Positions 36,401 to 47,441 of a stretch of DNA of 64,000 nt are shown piece after piece. How positions within the stretch are numbered: the stretch's first letter is position 1; the number at the start of each line of letters is the position of its first letter. A program made the position numbers and the translations under genes. The notes below the pieces were generated by a model. That model made no database searches. It saw only the letters and a program-made list of their open reading frames with translations, and was not told the DNA's origin. Origin of the DNA: Asterias rubens (taxonomy: Eukaryota > Echinodermata > Asteroidea > Forcipulatida > Asteriidae); the NCBI RefSeq assembly GCF_902459465.1, contig NC_047064.1:8315374-8379373 (forward strand). The letters are read 5' to 3'.

Positions 36401-39400
36401 ATGACTCACACAATAATGCCTCCAAATTGTAGTTTTTCAATTCCTTATACGTCTTGAACTACACGGCATGCCATTTTGTTGAGTCAAATTGTGGACACCA
36501 CAAACTTTAATTCGCAAAATAAAAGGACAAACCACGCAATTCTGTGGCATATTTGTATGGATCAGTATATTATTCCAATATTCCACATCTTTCCTATCAT
36601 AATTATGTATTTCATAACAAACGGTTCAAGCACTTTTCATAGACCAACTCGCCCGATCTAAGGTGTCCCTTTACATTGTTGCTTCGAATGCTGACTTATT
36701 ATTTTATGTAATACTACTACTATTTGTTACAAAGTTTCAGTTAATAGGTCGTACACTTTTGTTGCCAATAGAACAGTTTTGATGACCCATATTACCATAA
36801 ACAGCTGCTATCTATTGTCTAAATCAAAACAAACCAGATTATTTAAAACAAATAACAGAATAAAAATAAAATAAAAATTAGATATCAGTTGTTCACTCAG
36901 GAAGCGAAAAATATGATATCCTATATCGTAAAGTAAAGACTGTTTTCTTCTGGTTTTAATCTTATTTGTATGCAGTATACAAACCACATTTCAAGTACCT
37001 TAACTACATGCATATACTCCAAGACAGGTACCATAAAAAACACCCCCCCCCCCCAATAATTTTTTTTTTTAAGTACACAGCAAAAACTTGGGGGTTAAGT
37101 TGATTATTCCTGGTATATATTATTGTGATAACACTCACATGGTGTTATTTATCCCAGTCGGAGACTTTGGAGCGCTAGGTGGCAGCAGACTTACCAGGTA
37201 AATTGCCATTGTTTACGTAGTTCTGAGCATGGCAAACGATTTTACCTGGTAAGTCCGCTGCCACCAAGCGTCCCAAAAGTCTCCCGTTGCTGTATCGTTT
37301 GTGAAACTATAGCACCGTGTCGGTGTCGTCACATTAGATACCAGGAGAGTCAATGTAACTCCCCGGTTTTTGCTGTGTACCCTTGGGAGGTGGAGGGGGT
37401 GGTATTTTACGGTACTTGTTTTGGAGTTTTTGCAGTAACGTTCCCAAAGTGGGCTCTTTATGAATTATGAAATTTTCCCATTTGCTCAGGATCCCTTTAT
37501 GTGTGCTCCCATCGCAGTAAGTCAAAACTGTTCGCGAAGTTTGATCTGGCTGTTATCAAATCAGATCGAAGTGTAACAACACCTGTAATGGTGCGAGTAA
37601 CGAGGTGATACAAAACAATTTACGGCAACACTTCACGCTTTGCACCCTCAATCAAAAAGATAATGCTACACTATATATAAAAGGCACTGACGGGTACTTT
37701 TGGTAATAACTCAAAACATTGTTGCCATACAAAACATTGAGAAAACGGCTCCCTCTGATGTAATAATGGTTTTTGAAAAAGATATTTGTGTTTCTCACTC
37801 AAATTAGTATTAACAGACTTTTATTGGACGTCTGAATTATAAAGCACACGCATTAAAGCCAGTGGACACTATTGGTAATTGTCAAAGACCAGTCTTCCCA
37901 CTTGATGTATCTCAACATAAGCATAAAATAACAAACCTGTGAAAATTTGAGCTCGATTGGTCGTCGGAGTTGCGAGATAACTATGAAAAAAGATCACCCT
38001 TGTCACACGAAGTTGTGTGCTTTCAGATGCTTGATTTCGAGACCTCAAATTCTAAACTTGAGGTCTCTAAATCAACTTCGTAGAAAAAGATTTCTTTCTC
38101 GAAAACTACTCCACTTCAGAGGGAGCACAATGTTTTGTACCACCAACCTCTCCCCATTACTCGCTACAAAGTAAGGTTTTCTGCTAATAATTGTTTTGAG
38201 TAATTAGCCTTTAAGTTGTGAAACATTAGAGTGTTTTCTATTTTCCCCGATTTGTTATTTATTGGAATTCACCAAGTGAACACACAGCTCTTTGAAAATT
38301 ACCAAAGGTGTGCAGTGTCTTTAAAGCTAGGGTCATAGATTGGTAAATACTCAATTAATTAACAAACACAAAACATATCTTATTGATAGGAAGATAAAGA
38401 TGATACAGGCCTTGTAGACACAACTTTTCAAGTAGGATCCCCTTGGTAAAAGTTTTCACCTCAAAACAGTTGAATGGCAAACTATTCATGCCTAACTCTG
38501 TAAGATATTTTGAGGATTGATGTCCAACCGCACATGCTACGGCCAGACATGTTGCTATACCCGCTGTAACCTCGATAAACATTCTTGTAAAATAAGCATG
38601 ACAGGTTGTGGCTCAGCACGGTGGTTATAGATAGAATGTTCACATATAAATGACTTTTTGTTGTATCTTTCTGTAAACGTTAACAATAATGCACTATGTT
38701 TCCAAAAAAACAATCTGTGATTCTTATCTTTAATTACTCACTCATCAGGTGATCCACGATTATTCTGACATTTGCAGTGAGTCTACTGTAGAACAGTGAG
38801 TCTACTGTATATTCGTAACGCTGGACTGTAAAGGTGTCGTAAAAGTAATCCACATGGTCGTGTATAAAGTGACGCCACTAAAATACTTCAGTCTGTGCTC
38901 AATCATGTTATATTATTGCCTTAATAAGGGTCCAAGATCTACCTGAACAAAAGCGGCAAGTGCTATTGCTGAAATTTTGATTTTGTTATTGCTTTTATGT
39001 ACTATCACTTCCCACACTGTACTGTTTTCCAACAAGAGTATACGGAATAAACGTCTTGAGTTAAACCGAATTGAAATTCATTTAAATAAAGAAACATTTC
39101 AGCCAATGGGGAAATTGAGTTCGCATGAATACCATTCTGCTGTGCTTTTCAGAAAGATTCTCGATTACTTCACCACTCACCATATCAATATGAGGGGCTC
39201 TTTGTTGAAGTGATGAGCAGGCATGGATATTAAAGCAACATCCCACACATAACATCAAACTATTGTCATTAATTCACAATAGGCCAAATATACGCCGTCA
39301 ACATGCAGCAGATAATACGCAAAAATGTACTTCAAACACCATTTAACAGCAGAAGTGTTTTTTTTTTTTCAATGAAGGATATATCGCTCATATCCGTCGC

Positions 39401-39855
39401 CCAGTGGCACTCAGTGTGAACCCCTTCTCATTTCGAAAAGTACACAGGTCTTCGTTTACGTGCATTACACAACTCACGGGACCCACGACTTTACGTCCCA
39501 TCCGAAGAACGAAGCATCTTGGTTAAGTGTCTAGCTTATAAGGACACAAGTGTCACTACTGAGACACGAACCCACACTCTACTGATCAGAAACACCAAAG
39601 CTTGAGTCCAGTGTTCTGTACTTAGGCAACGGTAAGCCATTTTACTATAATATACAATTTCATCTATCTGAAAATGACACAAACTACAGACATAACACAT
39701 TGTTTAAGGGATTAATGAAGCTCTTACGAATGAAATCACTCAAATTAGTGACTTGCTTAATCGACGCTGAGGTTGATAAGTTAACAATTTTGTGTACTGA
39801 CCTGCAGCAGTAAAGCCAACCCGAAGCAAAACGTTACCTTCAACCAGGCCTCCAT
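24471..39855 (-). CDS. Gene B: DSL/EGF Notch-ligand-like membrane protein with expanded EGF array, 15 coding exons
   Basis: Paralogue of gene A on the opposite strand, 1304 aa. Exons in transcript order: 39855-39802, 36088-35955, 34597-34459, 34009-33855, 33200-33052, 32863-32280, 31770-31583, 30452-30225, 29819-28502, 27988-27843, 27282-27116, 26631-26448, 26125-25969, 25139-25039, 24681-24471. Phases are identical to gene A and several exon lengths are equal (139, 188, 228, 146, 167). Approximate domains: signal peptide 1-18 (MEAWLKVTFCFGLALLLQ); MNNL/C2-like 19-161 with CGKCDMYFEVCLDED; DSL about 162-212; about 23 EGF modules 213-1085; alpha/beta juxtamembrane domain 1090-1200; membrane helix 1207-1229 (HWYVFVILAILTVGA); tail with NPMYDEEYAGG. 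The DSL loop reads PPDDDITGHYDCD, so the Arg and aromatic residues that contact Notch in canonical ligands are missing. Exon 1 lies 3.7 kb from exon 2 and is the least certain part. Confidence 0.87.
25406..25440 (+). repeat. Interrupted poly(C) tract
   Basis: Two runs of C separated by ggaatc, in gene B intron 14. Confidence 0.85.
25843..25912 (+). repeat. CGTCG-rich imperfect array
   Basis: Repeats of gcgtcg / cccgtcg (gtgcgtcgcgtcgtgct, cgtcgcccgtcgcgtcg) occupy part of gene B intron 13 and stand out as CpG-dense in an AT-rich window. Confidence 0.75.
28206..28492 (+). mobile_element. Diverged TTAA MITE family 1 next to the EGF exon donor
   Basis: ttaaagacacgtggtaatag at the left and gatagtgtgcagtgccttta at the right. 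It ends ten bases from the 5' splice site of the big EGF exon of gene B. Confidence 0.75.
28502..29819 (-). repeat. Tandem 111-bp EGF units within one exon of gene B
   Basis: This single 1318-bp exon codes for twelve consecutive EGF units where the matching exon of gene A (316 bp) codes for three. The units have a 37-residue period (111 bp, measured between equivalent cacactcg sites at 28900 and 29011). Several neighbours are nearly identical at DNA level, for example around 28890-29110. Most units read xDECxSSPCVHGxCSDLVDGFxCxCSPGYxG. They keep the calcium-binding DxDEC start and the O-glucosylation pattern CxSxPC. They have only three residues between Cys2 and Cys3, so the O-fucose pattern is absent. 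Recent unequal crossing-over or gene conversion is the simplest explanation. Confidence 0.93.
29866..30110 (-). repeat. Local tandem duplication in gene B intron 8
   Basis: acaaacacaatcccatgtga (about 29875) and acaaacacaatcccatatga (about 30006) begin two copies of a unit of about 130 bp. Each ends ggagggaagtatgcg followed by atagtaaatcaa. Confidence 0.7.
30485..30652. mobile_element. Foldback element in gene B intron 7
   Basis: The stretch from gggaatcaatgtgtgg to ccacgaggcctggttcttga is mirrored by caaaaaccaggcctcggcgg to cacactttgattccc. Arms exceed 60 bp. No clear target duplication was found. Confidence 0.75.
30653..31582. other. Gene B intron 7, no exon recognised
   Basis: No extra EGF exon is visible here in the correct strand and phase; exons 7 and 8 join directly in phase 2. 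Confidence 0.5.
33052..33200 (-). other. DSL-domain exon of gene B (divergent loop)
   Basis: The exon codes for YFQVKVYC, NYYTSKCTVYC, PPDDDITGHYDCD and GAKICHKGWAG. All six DSL cysteines are kept once the next exon supplies DC. Compared with gene A the loop is one residue longer, Arg is replaced by Pro, and there is no aromatic residue before GHY. Exon borders and phases match those of gene A. Confidence 0.92.
34803..35209 (+). mobile_element. TTAA MITE family 1 in gene B intron 2
   Basis: gacactggacactattggta at the left (left TTAA decayed to TTAG) and accaatagtgtccactgcct then ttaa at the right, with the central palindrome. Confidence 0.86.
36212..36673. mobile_element. Foldback family 4, composite copy
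   Basis: Two successive left-end motifs (cacacgttgccttggatc and ctaccttggatcggtcgagt) precede one right end (gaccaactcgcccgatctaa). This suggests a partial copy beside a complete one. Confidence 0.7.
37073..37381. mobile_element. Foldback element in gene B intron 1
   Basis: gtacacagcaaaaacttggg is inverted as ccccggtttttgctgtgtac. An inner inverted repeat joins gtggcagcagacttaccagg and cctggtaagtccgctgccac. Length is 309 bp. Confidence 0.8.
37679..38324 (+). mobile_element. MITE interrupted by a second MITE
   Basis: The outer element runs from aaaggcactgacgggtactt to accaaaggtgtgcagtgtct then ttaa. A complete family 1 copy at 37853-38214 splits it. Confidence 0.75.
37853..38214 (+). mobile_element. 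TTAA MITE family 1 nested in a related element
   Basis: ttaaagccagtggacactat at the left and gagtaattagcctttaa at the right, with the central palindrome present. Insertion at TTAA inside the older element dates the two relative to each other. Confidence 0.82.
39395..39640 (-). repeat. tRNA-derived SINE, antisense
   Basis: Reverse complement shows a B-box-like gggttcgtgtctc, then ttaaccaagatgcttcg and gtaatgcacgtaa, the same order as in the SINE at 58185. It lies in gene B intron 1. Confidence 0.65.
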
Positions 39856-40348
39856 GTTTGAACCTGGTGTGTAGTTACATTCAAAGAACAAACCATCAAA
39901 ATGATTATCTTCAGACAATCAAGTACAGTGCATGTAATGCCCACTTGAACTTCAGTTATTTAACTGTGTATAAACACAATAGTAATAGTGATTTAAAAAC
40001 CTGGTTAGTTCACTTATCCCTAAGTGGCTATAGTAGAAAAGCTGGAAATTCGACAACAACTCAATTTCCAATTAGTGCTCAGATTGTCTTTAGCTGGACT
40101 TTGCCATAGCGTATTGCTACTGATTATAGAGTATTGTGATTTGAAACAAGGTGAAGCCAGCTCCAAGAAGTGCCAGATCGGGAAAGTATAGAGAACACAC
40201 ACATCGTTTCACACTTTTGTCGAACTGGTAATAAAGCACGTGATTGTTTTTGTTCTCCCATTGTTTGGACCTAGGCCTTTTATCAAAATCACCGTTGTTT
40301 TGTAGAAACACAACAACGTAGCTATGATGAGGTTCTCTGACTCTTTGT

Positions 40349-40693
40349 TTAAAGCCATTGGACACTTTCGGTAAACAGTATTGTCCAAGGTCCACATTTC
40401 GAAATTTTTAGGCTTAATCGGTCATCGGAGTCGGGAGAAATAATAACGGGAAAACCCACCCTTGTTTCCGCACGTTTCGCCATGTCATGACATGGTTTGT
40501 GTTTAAAATAAATCAGTAATTCTCGATATCGAGAATTGATATTGTTTTAATGTTTTCTCAAAAAGTAAAGCATTTCATGGAATAATATTTCAAGAGAAGT
40601 CTTTCACCATTACCTTCTGTAAACCCTGTAAGTTGTTTGTAAATCTGTGAATTTTTTTTTTCTGTACGTAAAGTGTACAACGGCTCTAATAAT
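40349..40693 (-). mobile_element. TTAA MITE family 2 near the gene B 5' end
   Basis: ttaaagccattggacacttt at the left and a decayed aaagtgtacaacggctctaa at the right, with central tctcgatatcgaga. It lies about 500 bp upstream of the gene B start codon. Confidence 0.8.
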
Positions 40694-40960
40694 CGGTGTG
40701 CACTTGAAACTGATTTTAGAAATAGCAACAACAGGGCTTGAAACTTTGTGAGGGTCCGTTATAAACATTTTGTGGGGTCTGTTTTGTAACGAGAACAATA
40801 AATTACCGGTATGAATAAGAAAAGCTTTGCCGTGAAATCGCCATGAATATTTTGTTCACGGCAAATAATTATTCACGTAAATGCCGTTTCATTGTATTTT
40901 CAAAGTGACAGGCATACAAAAGGGAGAATGGAAATGACCCTTTCTTGATAACTCCTTCAG

Positions 40961-41368
40961 ATAAAGGAACACGTTGCCTTGAATCGGTCGAGTTGGTCTT
41001 TGAAAAGCGTTCTGTAACCGTTCTGTTATAAAATGCTCATGGGTAGAAATATACTGTAAAAGTAGAAAACAATGATCTAAACACAAAATTATATGCGTCG
41101 AAATTGCGTGGTTTTCTTTTTACCTCGCCGGCTAAGACGGTCGGCCATTAATATGGGAGTCAAATAAATGGCCGACCGAGTTAGTTCGCGACGTAAAAGG
41201 AAAACCGCGCAATTTTGAGTGATACTTGACTGTGTGGATCATTATAATAATTGATTATTCTACTTTTAAAACATCTTTCTACCCATAATAATTATATGCA
41301 TTTCATAACAAAATGGTTTCAAACGCTTTTTGTAGACCAACTCGACCGATCCAAGGCAACACATTGAC
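40961..41368. mobile_element. Foldback family 4
   Basis: ataaaggaacacgttgcctt is mirrored by gatccaaggcaacacattga, with a core of ggccattaatatgggagtc / gtcaaataaatggcc. Confidence 0.82.
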
Positions 41369-43751
41369 CTAATTTCCCTGTGCTTGTCCGTTTATATTGT
41401 GAAAACATTTTCAAAATAATACGCCTCTATGTGTGAGTTATATAAACCATGGAGGATATGTGCCAATGAAGACATTCAGAAGACACTGACAAGAAAAGTT
41501 AATAATAGGCTTATAAACCCGGCCATGTTTACGAACTAAAGTGATCATAGTGATCAGTTACTTTAAAAAGTTTCAGTCTAATGCCTGCGAAGGAAAAAGT
41601 GGACCATATAAAAAAAAATAGTGGCGTGGCGAGGGACACCTATTCAATGACCTCTCAGACCTTACGTCTTCGGAGTCATCTTTAGCCCTCAGACAACCAA
41701 GTCAAACTGCCGTGGACCTTTACAAATAGCCATAATTGTTCTATGTCTACTCGTATGTCCATCTAGCCAACCAACTTAAACATCAAGAAGTGATTTCTTC
41801 CTGTTCTTTTCTTTTTTCTTCTAAATTTCTTTTCGCCGTTTAGTCTTGTTTTTCTCCTCCCGTTTCCCGCTCGCCTTATACTATGGGGCATTGCCTGCTC
41901 TGCATTGGTCATTGTGAAACTATTTTGTTTTAATCTTTTGTTGTGCTTTTGTTTATGCTGTGTTACTGACTGTTTATTTCACAATCAACCAATACAGTAT
42001 ATCCGTCAGCAAATTAAACGATCATAATATCCAAACGGGTTGAGTATAATATTATTATGGGCACTACTGCAAAATACCGTCTTGACTCGGCCAAGATACA
42101 GCCTTTTGAGAGTCTATCAAACATTGTTATTTTCAGACAATTAAACTTCACATTTCTATTCAATTTTCGGCAGGTCGGCAAGTTTGGAATTAAATTTTGT
42201 TTACCACGTAAACACAGAACGGTGATCGTAAGCGCAGAATTCGGCGGATCAGAGCCATGAAACTTTGGGCCGCCGAACTTATCCGAGAAGAAGAGGCATT
42301 TTGGCGCATCCACAAACTGTTTTTCTGATAACGCCCTCTTTTGAACCATCACGTAAGCCCCGTCGATGATTGCGGTAGCATGCATGGTGCGGTGTGCGGC
42401 GTGTAGTAGCCAGACACACTTTAACCATCATCTTTAGGACATGTTGGTCTGGTGCACTTACGTGTGCGCGGTGTGGTGAACAACAACAACCAACACTGCA
42501 TGCTGTGTCAAAACAACATACACATGACATGGTACCGTTCTTCGTTAATAATCTCACCAAATATTTATAGCAAAATATTGTTTCTTTTACTTGCTTGTCT
42601 TCAATTTATTATATTTCTTTGCAAGCCGTTGGATCATGTGTCAAGTAGATGATGAGAATATTCCAGCGTTGGAAGAGAGGTCACCGATCGTGTAAGTTTG
42701 TAGGTGGTTTTTTTTAGTTTTTTTTTTTACTCCCACCCAGCCAAAAAAGTGGTCAAAGCCAAGACAACCAATCAGTTCAAAAACAGCTTCGACAAATACC
42801 TGAATGAAAATGGATATCGGGTGTTAAAGGGCATAAGCCTACAACATTAAAAATCCCATCAAACCTTTAAGTGTAAGTAAGTACTAAGTGTAAGTGTAAA
42901 TTAATCGTGATTCCTTCCCTCCCCACCTGACTGATTTTGCCGAATTGCCAAAAGGCACTTGCGCCTCAGTGCAGTGTGTGAAGTAGCCCCACTTGTGTGG
43001 CCATTCAGCTAGCCTTGTGGGAAGCAGGGTTGTAGCTAGACCAATTTTAGTGGTGGGCAATAATGCTGAATTATGTGCCATTATTGCTGAAGTGGGGCCA
43101 GGTTTCCAAACTGTTCCCGTTATGGGGGGCCATGCAATAAGTTGAATGGTCTTTTGATTGTGTTCTTTCTCTGTGACATTTGATACTCCTTATCATGAGC
43201 TGTACTGAGATCAATGCACGGTGCAGTGGACAATGAAATCTGTGCTGGGCAAAAACTGTGAGTCCTGGTCGGGCCCGCCCAGCACCGCCCACCGTGGCTA
43301 CAACACTGGTGGGAAGGAAAATGGGGCTCACAAAGATTTTGCTGATTTAATCATTTTCAATTTCGTAAGGTAAGTGGCAATCAATTTCGCTTTTGAAAAC
43401 GAGGATTTAAAAAAGTACCTACTACGACTAAAGAAATACAAATAAATAGATAAACTGTAAAGGCAACTGTTTCGTACCTTCACTATTTAAATCAAGGGAA
43501 CCTTATTTTCTTTATTTTATGTTTCCAGTAGACTTTACCTGGCTGGGGCCCCACAAGTTTTTTTTACTGAGCAAGACCTGATTTGAATGTGTTTGAATGT
43601 TTTTTTTTTTATTGTAATGTACTTGTTTTTAAATTATTGCGAACAATCGAACAATCATTCTGTTGGCGTGCCAGACATCTTGGCATTAATATCTTCAAGA
43701 GTGCCAAAATAATGAACAACATGCCTTTAACATTCGTAAGGAAACAACAAG
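41369..43751. other. Intergenic stretch, no gene firmly supported
   Basis: Holds a 123-codon minus-strand open frame at 42014-42385 of unknown nature and a short possible first exon at 42633-42691 (CQVDDENIPALEERSPIV before gtaagt). Neither has a partner exon that I could identify. Part of 42880-43370 looks like old repeat sequence. Confidence 0.4.
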
Positions 43752-44127
43752 TTAAAGATGCTGTGTCAGATTTTTGGCCCCAAACACTAAAAACTAGATT
43801 GTTTTGAGTGAATGGTATTTCAAAGGGTATTACCTGCTCTAACGAAAAAAAGTTTAACTTTTACTTTTAATGGTCAGAAACCATGACAAAAATTTAAAAC
43901 GTTTCTTATAAAACACATAAGAATTGGTCACGTGATATATTGTCAGGATCCTGACAAAAACTCATTTAGTGCATTTTATTTCACTGCTACTAATATTTGG
44001 CGGACTTTTTCGAGCAAAAACTCAAATGAAAGCTTGTAACTTTCTCGACCCCCATCAAATTACCTATTGAATTTTAAATCAAAATTTTTGGGTCAAATCG
44101 GCCAAAAATCTGACATAGCATCTTTAA
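43752..44127. mobile_element. TTAA inverted-repeat element (TCAGATTTTTGGCC type)
   Basis: ttaaagatgctgtgtcagat, running into ttttggcc, is inverted at the right end as ggccaaaaatctgacatagc then atctttaa. Length is 376 bp. A fragment with tccgatttttggccgattt is at about 34650. Confidence 0.8.
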
Positions 44128-44487
44128 CCAAGCGTTTTTAAGAATGCACAAAGTCCAGAATTGACTGCCCAAAAATTTAACTGAATGACTTAACGCATGC
44201 CTCAAAAAAATCTTGTGAATTTGAATGCAGCTTCGATGAATGATTATTTTGTTAAAATGAATGGCGTAAAAGTACATTTGACTAGTCTTAAAATGAAATC
44301 GAATGACCGTTTTCAGAAGCATTCAATTTCGTGCGAAATAGAATATGCTGGTGGTTAAATTGGCTGCTCATTTTCCGAAATTGACCGAGAAAACCTATAA
44401 TAAAATTAACTAAAGTTCTTGTCAGTTACTATTTAAAAAATGAGTGTACTGTTTTTTAGATGACTGTTAAGTGTTAAGTTAATAATG

Positions 44488-44880
44488 TTAAAGGCAGTGG
44501 ACACTATTGGTAAGTATTCAAAATAGCTAAATTAGCATAAAACCTTACTTGGTAGCAAGTACTGGGGGAAAAGTTGGTAGTATAAAACATTGTGATAAAT
44601 CATATGGCTCCCTCTGAAGTGGAGTTTTTTTTTCAAGAAAGAAAAGAAGTAATTTTCCACGAATTCAATTTCGAGACCTTAGATTGAGAACTTGAGGTCT
44701 CGAAATCAAGTGTCTGAAAGCACACAACTTTGTGTGACAAGGGTTTGTTCTTTCATTATTATCTCGCAACTTCGTCGACCAATTGAGCTCACATTTTCAC
44801 AGGTGTGCTATTTTATGCAATTGCTGAGATGCATCAAGTGAGAAGACTGGTCTTTCACAATTACCAATAGTGTCCATGTA
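44488..44880 (-). mobile_element. TTAA MITE family 1
   Basis: ttaaaggcagtggacactat at the left; attaccaatagtgtccatgt at the right, last bases decayed. Confidence 0.86.
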
Positions 44881-44948
44881 TACAAGTTTAATTGAGCAGA
44901 ATTTGCACTAACATTCATGACATTCCTCCGATTAACCAACTGAACTCT

Positions 44949-45330
44949 TTAAAGGGAAGGTACACGTTTGGTAATTAGTCAAAACAAATATTAACTTAAA
45001 AACCGACTTGGTAACGAGCATTGGAGAGCTGTTGATACATGTAGTATAAAACTTTGTGAGAAACAGCTCCCTCTGAAGTAGCATAGATTCTGAAATAGTG
45101 GGTTATTTCTCACTAAAATAATAAAAGACTTCTAGCTAGAAGTCTTTTATTCCTATCTGAAAGCACACAAATTCGTCCAACAAGGGTGTTTTTACTTTCA
45201 TCAGTTTTTCCCAACTCCGATGACCAATTGAGCTCAAATTTTCACAGGTTTGTTATTTTATGCATGTGTTGAGATACACCAAGTGAGAACACTGGTCTTT
45301 GACAATTTCCAATAGTGTACCTTCCCTATA
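44949..45330 (-). mobile_element. MITE related to family 1 (GGGAAGGTACACGTTTGG ends)
   Basis: ttaaagggaaggtacacgtt is inverted as caatagtgtaccttccctat. The interior shares gatgaccaattgagctcaaa with family 1, but the central hairpin is agacttctagctagaagtct. Confidence 0.8.
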
Positions 45331-45825
45331 ACTGAGCCATCGAGCCCAAATACACATTTTGGTTACTCCTCAATGTGTTGATTTTCCCAGCAGAAATCAA
45401 CAGACATGGCTGAAAACGTAGCGTTTAATGAAATATTTATACATGGTTGTAACTTGTATTCAGAGAGATTTAGGTGAAAACTTAGAGAGATAGAAGTGAT
45501 CCGAACAGAAGATAGTGGGCTTTTTCTTAATTTGAGGTTTACATGTCAGCGAGCTTTTGTTGTGAGTTAAACCGAGTGGAGTGTGAGGGGGGCAAAAGAG
45601 GTGAAGGGGTTCTATGCCAGGGCTTTCTACCAAACCCGGGCCCCTCTGCTTACCCCACTGACATCATCAGCAAAAGAAATTATTGACAAACATGGTCTGA
45701 CCAAATTGAAAAGCTTAAAGTTTGTAGCTGAAAAGGCTTTTAAAGTGAAGTGACCGATGTTCTGGTTCCTATTCTACTGACTTTGTATTTTAAGTCAATA
45801 AATTTCTACTGACTTTGCATTGTTA

Positions 45826-46106
45826 TAGACACTAGACACTATTGGTAATAGTCAAAGACTAGTCTTCACAGACGATGTAACACGGTCTCAACAAATGCAT
45901 AAAATAACCAACCTATGAAAATTTGAGCTCAATTGGTCGTCGAAGTTTCGAGATATTAATGACAGAAAGAAAAAAAACCTTGTCGCACGAAGGTGTGTGC
46001 ATTTAGATGCTTGATTTCGAGACCTCAAATTCTAAATCTGAGTTCTCAAAATCAAACTCATGGAAAATTACTTCTCAAAAACTACCTCACTTTAGAGGGA
46101 GCTGGT
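45826..46106 (+). mobile_element. Truncated TTAA MITE family 1
   Basis: The left end (agacactagacactattggt) and central palindrome are present. The right end is lost within gctggttggcaaactgc. Confidence 0.75.
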
Positions 46107-46163
46107 TGGCAAACTGCGCACTCTGGTTGGCAAATTGAGGGAACTTCACATCATTTTCATGGG

Positions 46164-46465
46164 AGCTGGTTGTGGTGTGACAGTGGTAGACACATTTGTG
46201 CATACTGTCAAGTGTATAGTGTGTATGGTTAGGGAATTGCCATTTATTGTACCTTGATCTTCGCACAATGATAAAGTTTGTTTATTTACTTTGTTTTTAT
46301 AAGAGCACACCATAGCTGGTTGTGGTGTGACAGTGGTAGACACATTTGTGCATACTGTCAAGTGTATAGTGTGTATGGTTAGGGAATTGCCATTTATTAA
46401 ACCTTGATCTTCGCACAATGATAAAGTTGGTTTATTTACTTTGTTTTTATAAGAGCACACCATAC
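46164..46465 (+). repeat. Direct tandem duplication, 151-bp unit
   Basis: 46164-46314 and 46315-46465 are nearly identical, starting gctggttgtggtgtgacagt and ending aagagcacaccata. A few substitutions separate them (cattgtaccttg versus cattaaaccttg; aagtttgt versus aagttggt). Confidence 0.9.
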
Positions 46466-46740
46466 TTTTACTGTATCTATAGGCACAAGAGCTGTGGGCC
46501 TGCTTGCAGTAGCGTAGTGTTGAAGCAATCAACAAGCATCTGTCATCTTTGGTAAGTGAAAGCACTGATTTTGCATTGATCTCCCACACAATTTTTGTTT
46601 GTATTTGTATTAGGTATGAGACAATTTTAAAATGTTGCATTGTGACCTTATAAAAAGGTTGTTAAAGTACTACAACAGCTTATTGCCATCATTACATGTA
46701 CATGGGGAGACTCCTTCGCTTACGTAGTGCTATAACTTAT

Positions 46741-47127
46741 TTAAAGGCAGTGGACACTATTGGTAATTGTCAAAGACTACAATGTAGCCTTCACAGTTGG
46801 TGTATCTCAACTTATGTAAAAAATAACAAACCTGTGAAAATTTGAGCTCAATCGGTCATTGAACTTGCGAGATAATAATGAAATAAAAAACACCCTTGTC
46901 ACACGAAGTTGTGTGCCTTTAGATGGTTGATTTCGAGACCTCAAGTTCTAAATCTGAGGTCTCGAAATCAAATTCGTGGAAAATTACTTCTTTCTCGAAA
47001 ACTATGGCACCGTTTCTCACAATGTTTTACATGTATACCATCAACATCTGCCCATTACTCGTCACCAGAAAAGGTGTTATGCTAATAATTATTTTGAGTA
47101 ACTACCAATAGTGTCCACTGCCTTTAA
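46741..47127 (+). mobile_element. TTAA MITE family 1, complete
   Basis: Starts TTAAAGGCAGTGGACACTAT and ends caatagtgtccactgccttt then aa. Central palindrome tttcgagacctcaag / gaggtctcgaaatcaaa. Confidence 0.9.
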
Positions 47128-47441
47128 GTGTAAATGAATTATTTTACTTGCAGTTCACAACACATGCGATGTACAACTACCACTAAAAATATAATAATAA
47201 TAATAATAATACATAAAGCGCACCATATCCTAGACACTAGATCAAGGCGTTGAACAAACAGAGAAATTTACATGTAAAAATAAACAAATTAATGGGCTCT
47301 GAACAGTTCAGTATTCAAAATTTAACATCTAAATTTTAGAGAGGAGAAGGGGCCCAAGTTTCATGATGGGATTCAATCCCACAGTCACACAGCTGCCTTT
47401 AACCACCAGAAAGTAAAATGATGCTCTAAACCACAGCTGCC

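Noticed and set aside
38355-38582. Minus-strand open frame starting MFIEVTAGIATCLAVACAVGH as first exon of gene B
   Set aside because: It looks like a signal peptide and could end at GAG|gtgaaa in phase 0. The 18-codon exon at 39855-39802 has a stronger donor and matches the short signal exon of gene A better. It could still be an alternative first exon.
42014-42385. 123-codon minus-strand open frame as a gene
   Set aside because: No recognisable domain, no splice partners and no upstream context. It may be chance or repeat-derived.
46146-46640. 164-codon minus-strand open frame with an internal repeat
   Set aside because: The repeat is simply the 151-bp tandem duplication translated; no domain is visible.
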